A stretch of 64,000 bases of DNA from contig CANXME010000532.1 of NCBI GenBank assembly GCA_948144175.1, positions 3,409,001 through 3,473,000 on the forward strand. Reading direction: 5' to 3'. The notes beneath the pieces were generated by a model. The model was not told the origin of the DNA. It ran no database searches and was given only the letters and a program-made list of their open reading frames with translations. The DNA is from Closterium sp. NIES-65. Its lineage: Eukaryota > Streptophyta > Zygnematophyceae > Desmidiales > Closteriaceae. Below are positions 63,453 to 64,000 of this stretch, piece by piece (position 1 is the first letter of the stretch; the number at the start of each line of letters is the position of its first letter). The translations under genes and the position numbers were made by a program.

Positions 63453-64000
63453 ATGGTTGGCGTAGGTGACGCAGGTGTTGCAGACACCTTAGATGCACAG
63501 CTGGAGGACTTGAGGAGACGCCATGAGGCGCGCGAGTACGGGACATTCCCTGGGCAGGCGTGGAGGCTGGCATCCGCGCTGTGTGGGCGACGGAGCACCC
63601 TTCTCGGCCTGCCTCTCCTCGACCGGTGAACACCAAGGGCGCCGTCGACGTGGGCGACAACGCTGGTGGTGACCAAGTTGGCAGCAGTGCGGGAGGAACG
63701 TCGTTGAGGCAACGAGGAGTGATAAATGCTGGTGAAGTCGGCGGCGTTCAAGTGCGAGGGCTGCAGTCATCGGCGGCAGCAGGCACCTCGCCGGTCGACG
63801 CCGGTGGGCGTCGAGGTAGAATCTCGGTCACCCCACTACTGTTCGGTCAACCAGACATCCTCACCTGGAAGGAAGCCTTGAGCCCTAGCTGGAGATGGCT
63901 GGGCTGATGGGCTTTGCCGCATCGTGGCGACGTCATTGGAGAACTACCCTGACTTGCGTGCAGAGTTTCGCGTTGTGCAACTGCTGACCTTCACGGTCAT
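63453..64000 (+). pseudogene. possible retroelement gag start, broken
   Basis: Starts MVGVGDAGVADTLDAQLEDL at 63453 in a good context (CACCACCATGG) but stops at 63629. Another frame (63560-63907) ends with LLFGQPDILTWKEALSP, and a third reads on as TSLENYPDLRAEFRVVQLLT to the window end. A ...LTWKEALxP... stretch followed by an aromatic/charged helix recalls UBN2-type Gag N-termini, hence the proposal. The similarity is weak and the frames disagree, so it could also be an unrelated host pseudogene. Confidence 0.35.

Overview
The window is eukaryotic nuclear DNA. It holds one spliced host gene set in a dense nest of LTR retrotransposons. The spliced gene resembles the plant ERI1-like 3'-5' exonucleases, and the retrotransposons are Ty1/copia with primer-binding sites complementary to initiator tRNA-Met. 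Very GC-rich coding DNA and plant-type copia and hAT families suggest a green-lineage organism; a streptophyte alga (Zygnematophyceae-like) is my best guess, but that is inference.

Layout. 1-6189: right part of a plus-strand copia element (E1), open throughout, which landed in a miniature LTR element (TRIM, 6190-6411), which itself landed in an older LTR (6412-6486). 6675-13906: complete but decayed minus-strand copia element (E2), TSD GCAAC. 14349-19315 (minus): ERI1-like exonuclease in four exons. Its 2,782-bp last intron carries two ATGCC satellite blocks and a 1.57-kb inverted-repeat element with a hAT transposase C-terminus. 20145-20840: MITE-like element. 21236-28558: minus-strand copia element (E3) with identical 137-bp LTRs and TSD CCCCT. 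28781-29507: one TRIM carrying a second TRIM inserted in its polypurine tract. 30171-41460: 5' LTR, leader and rearranged internal part of a defective plus-strand copia element (X), split by complete element E4 (30565-37993, TSD CGCCC). X meets minus-strand element E6 (41461-53805) in a head-on inverted junction, and E6 is split by E5 (42117-49022, TSD TGAAG). 54564-62612: minus-strand element E7 (TSD GTCGG), containing a 1.5-kb non-coding LTR element (57676-59170, TSD CTCCA). 62613-64000: GTCGAC-rich host DNA and a broken gag-like region.

The copia polyproteins run Gag (UBN2-like), a glycine-rich linker, an LREWY motif with an unusual Cys/His module, protease, GAG-pre-integrase, integrase, a Gly/Ala/Glu/Pro repeat linker with a second LREWF motif, reverse transcriptase and RNase H. 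Only E1 shows no lesion, although its 5' end lies outside. E3 looks very recent but has an integrase Asp-to-Asn change and one in-frame stop. E2, E4, E5, E6, E7 and X are defective. X, E6 and E7 appear to lack the N-terminal Gag domain. The signals I find most worth following are the tRNA-like A-box/B-box structure spanning the LTR/PBS junction of the TRIMs, the satellite-embedded 3' splice site of the exonuclease gene, and the duplicated LREW motif of the polyprotein.
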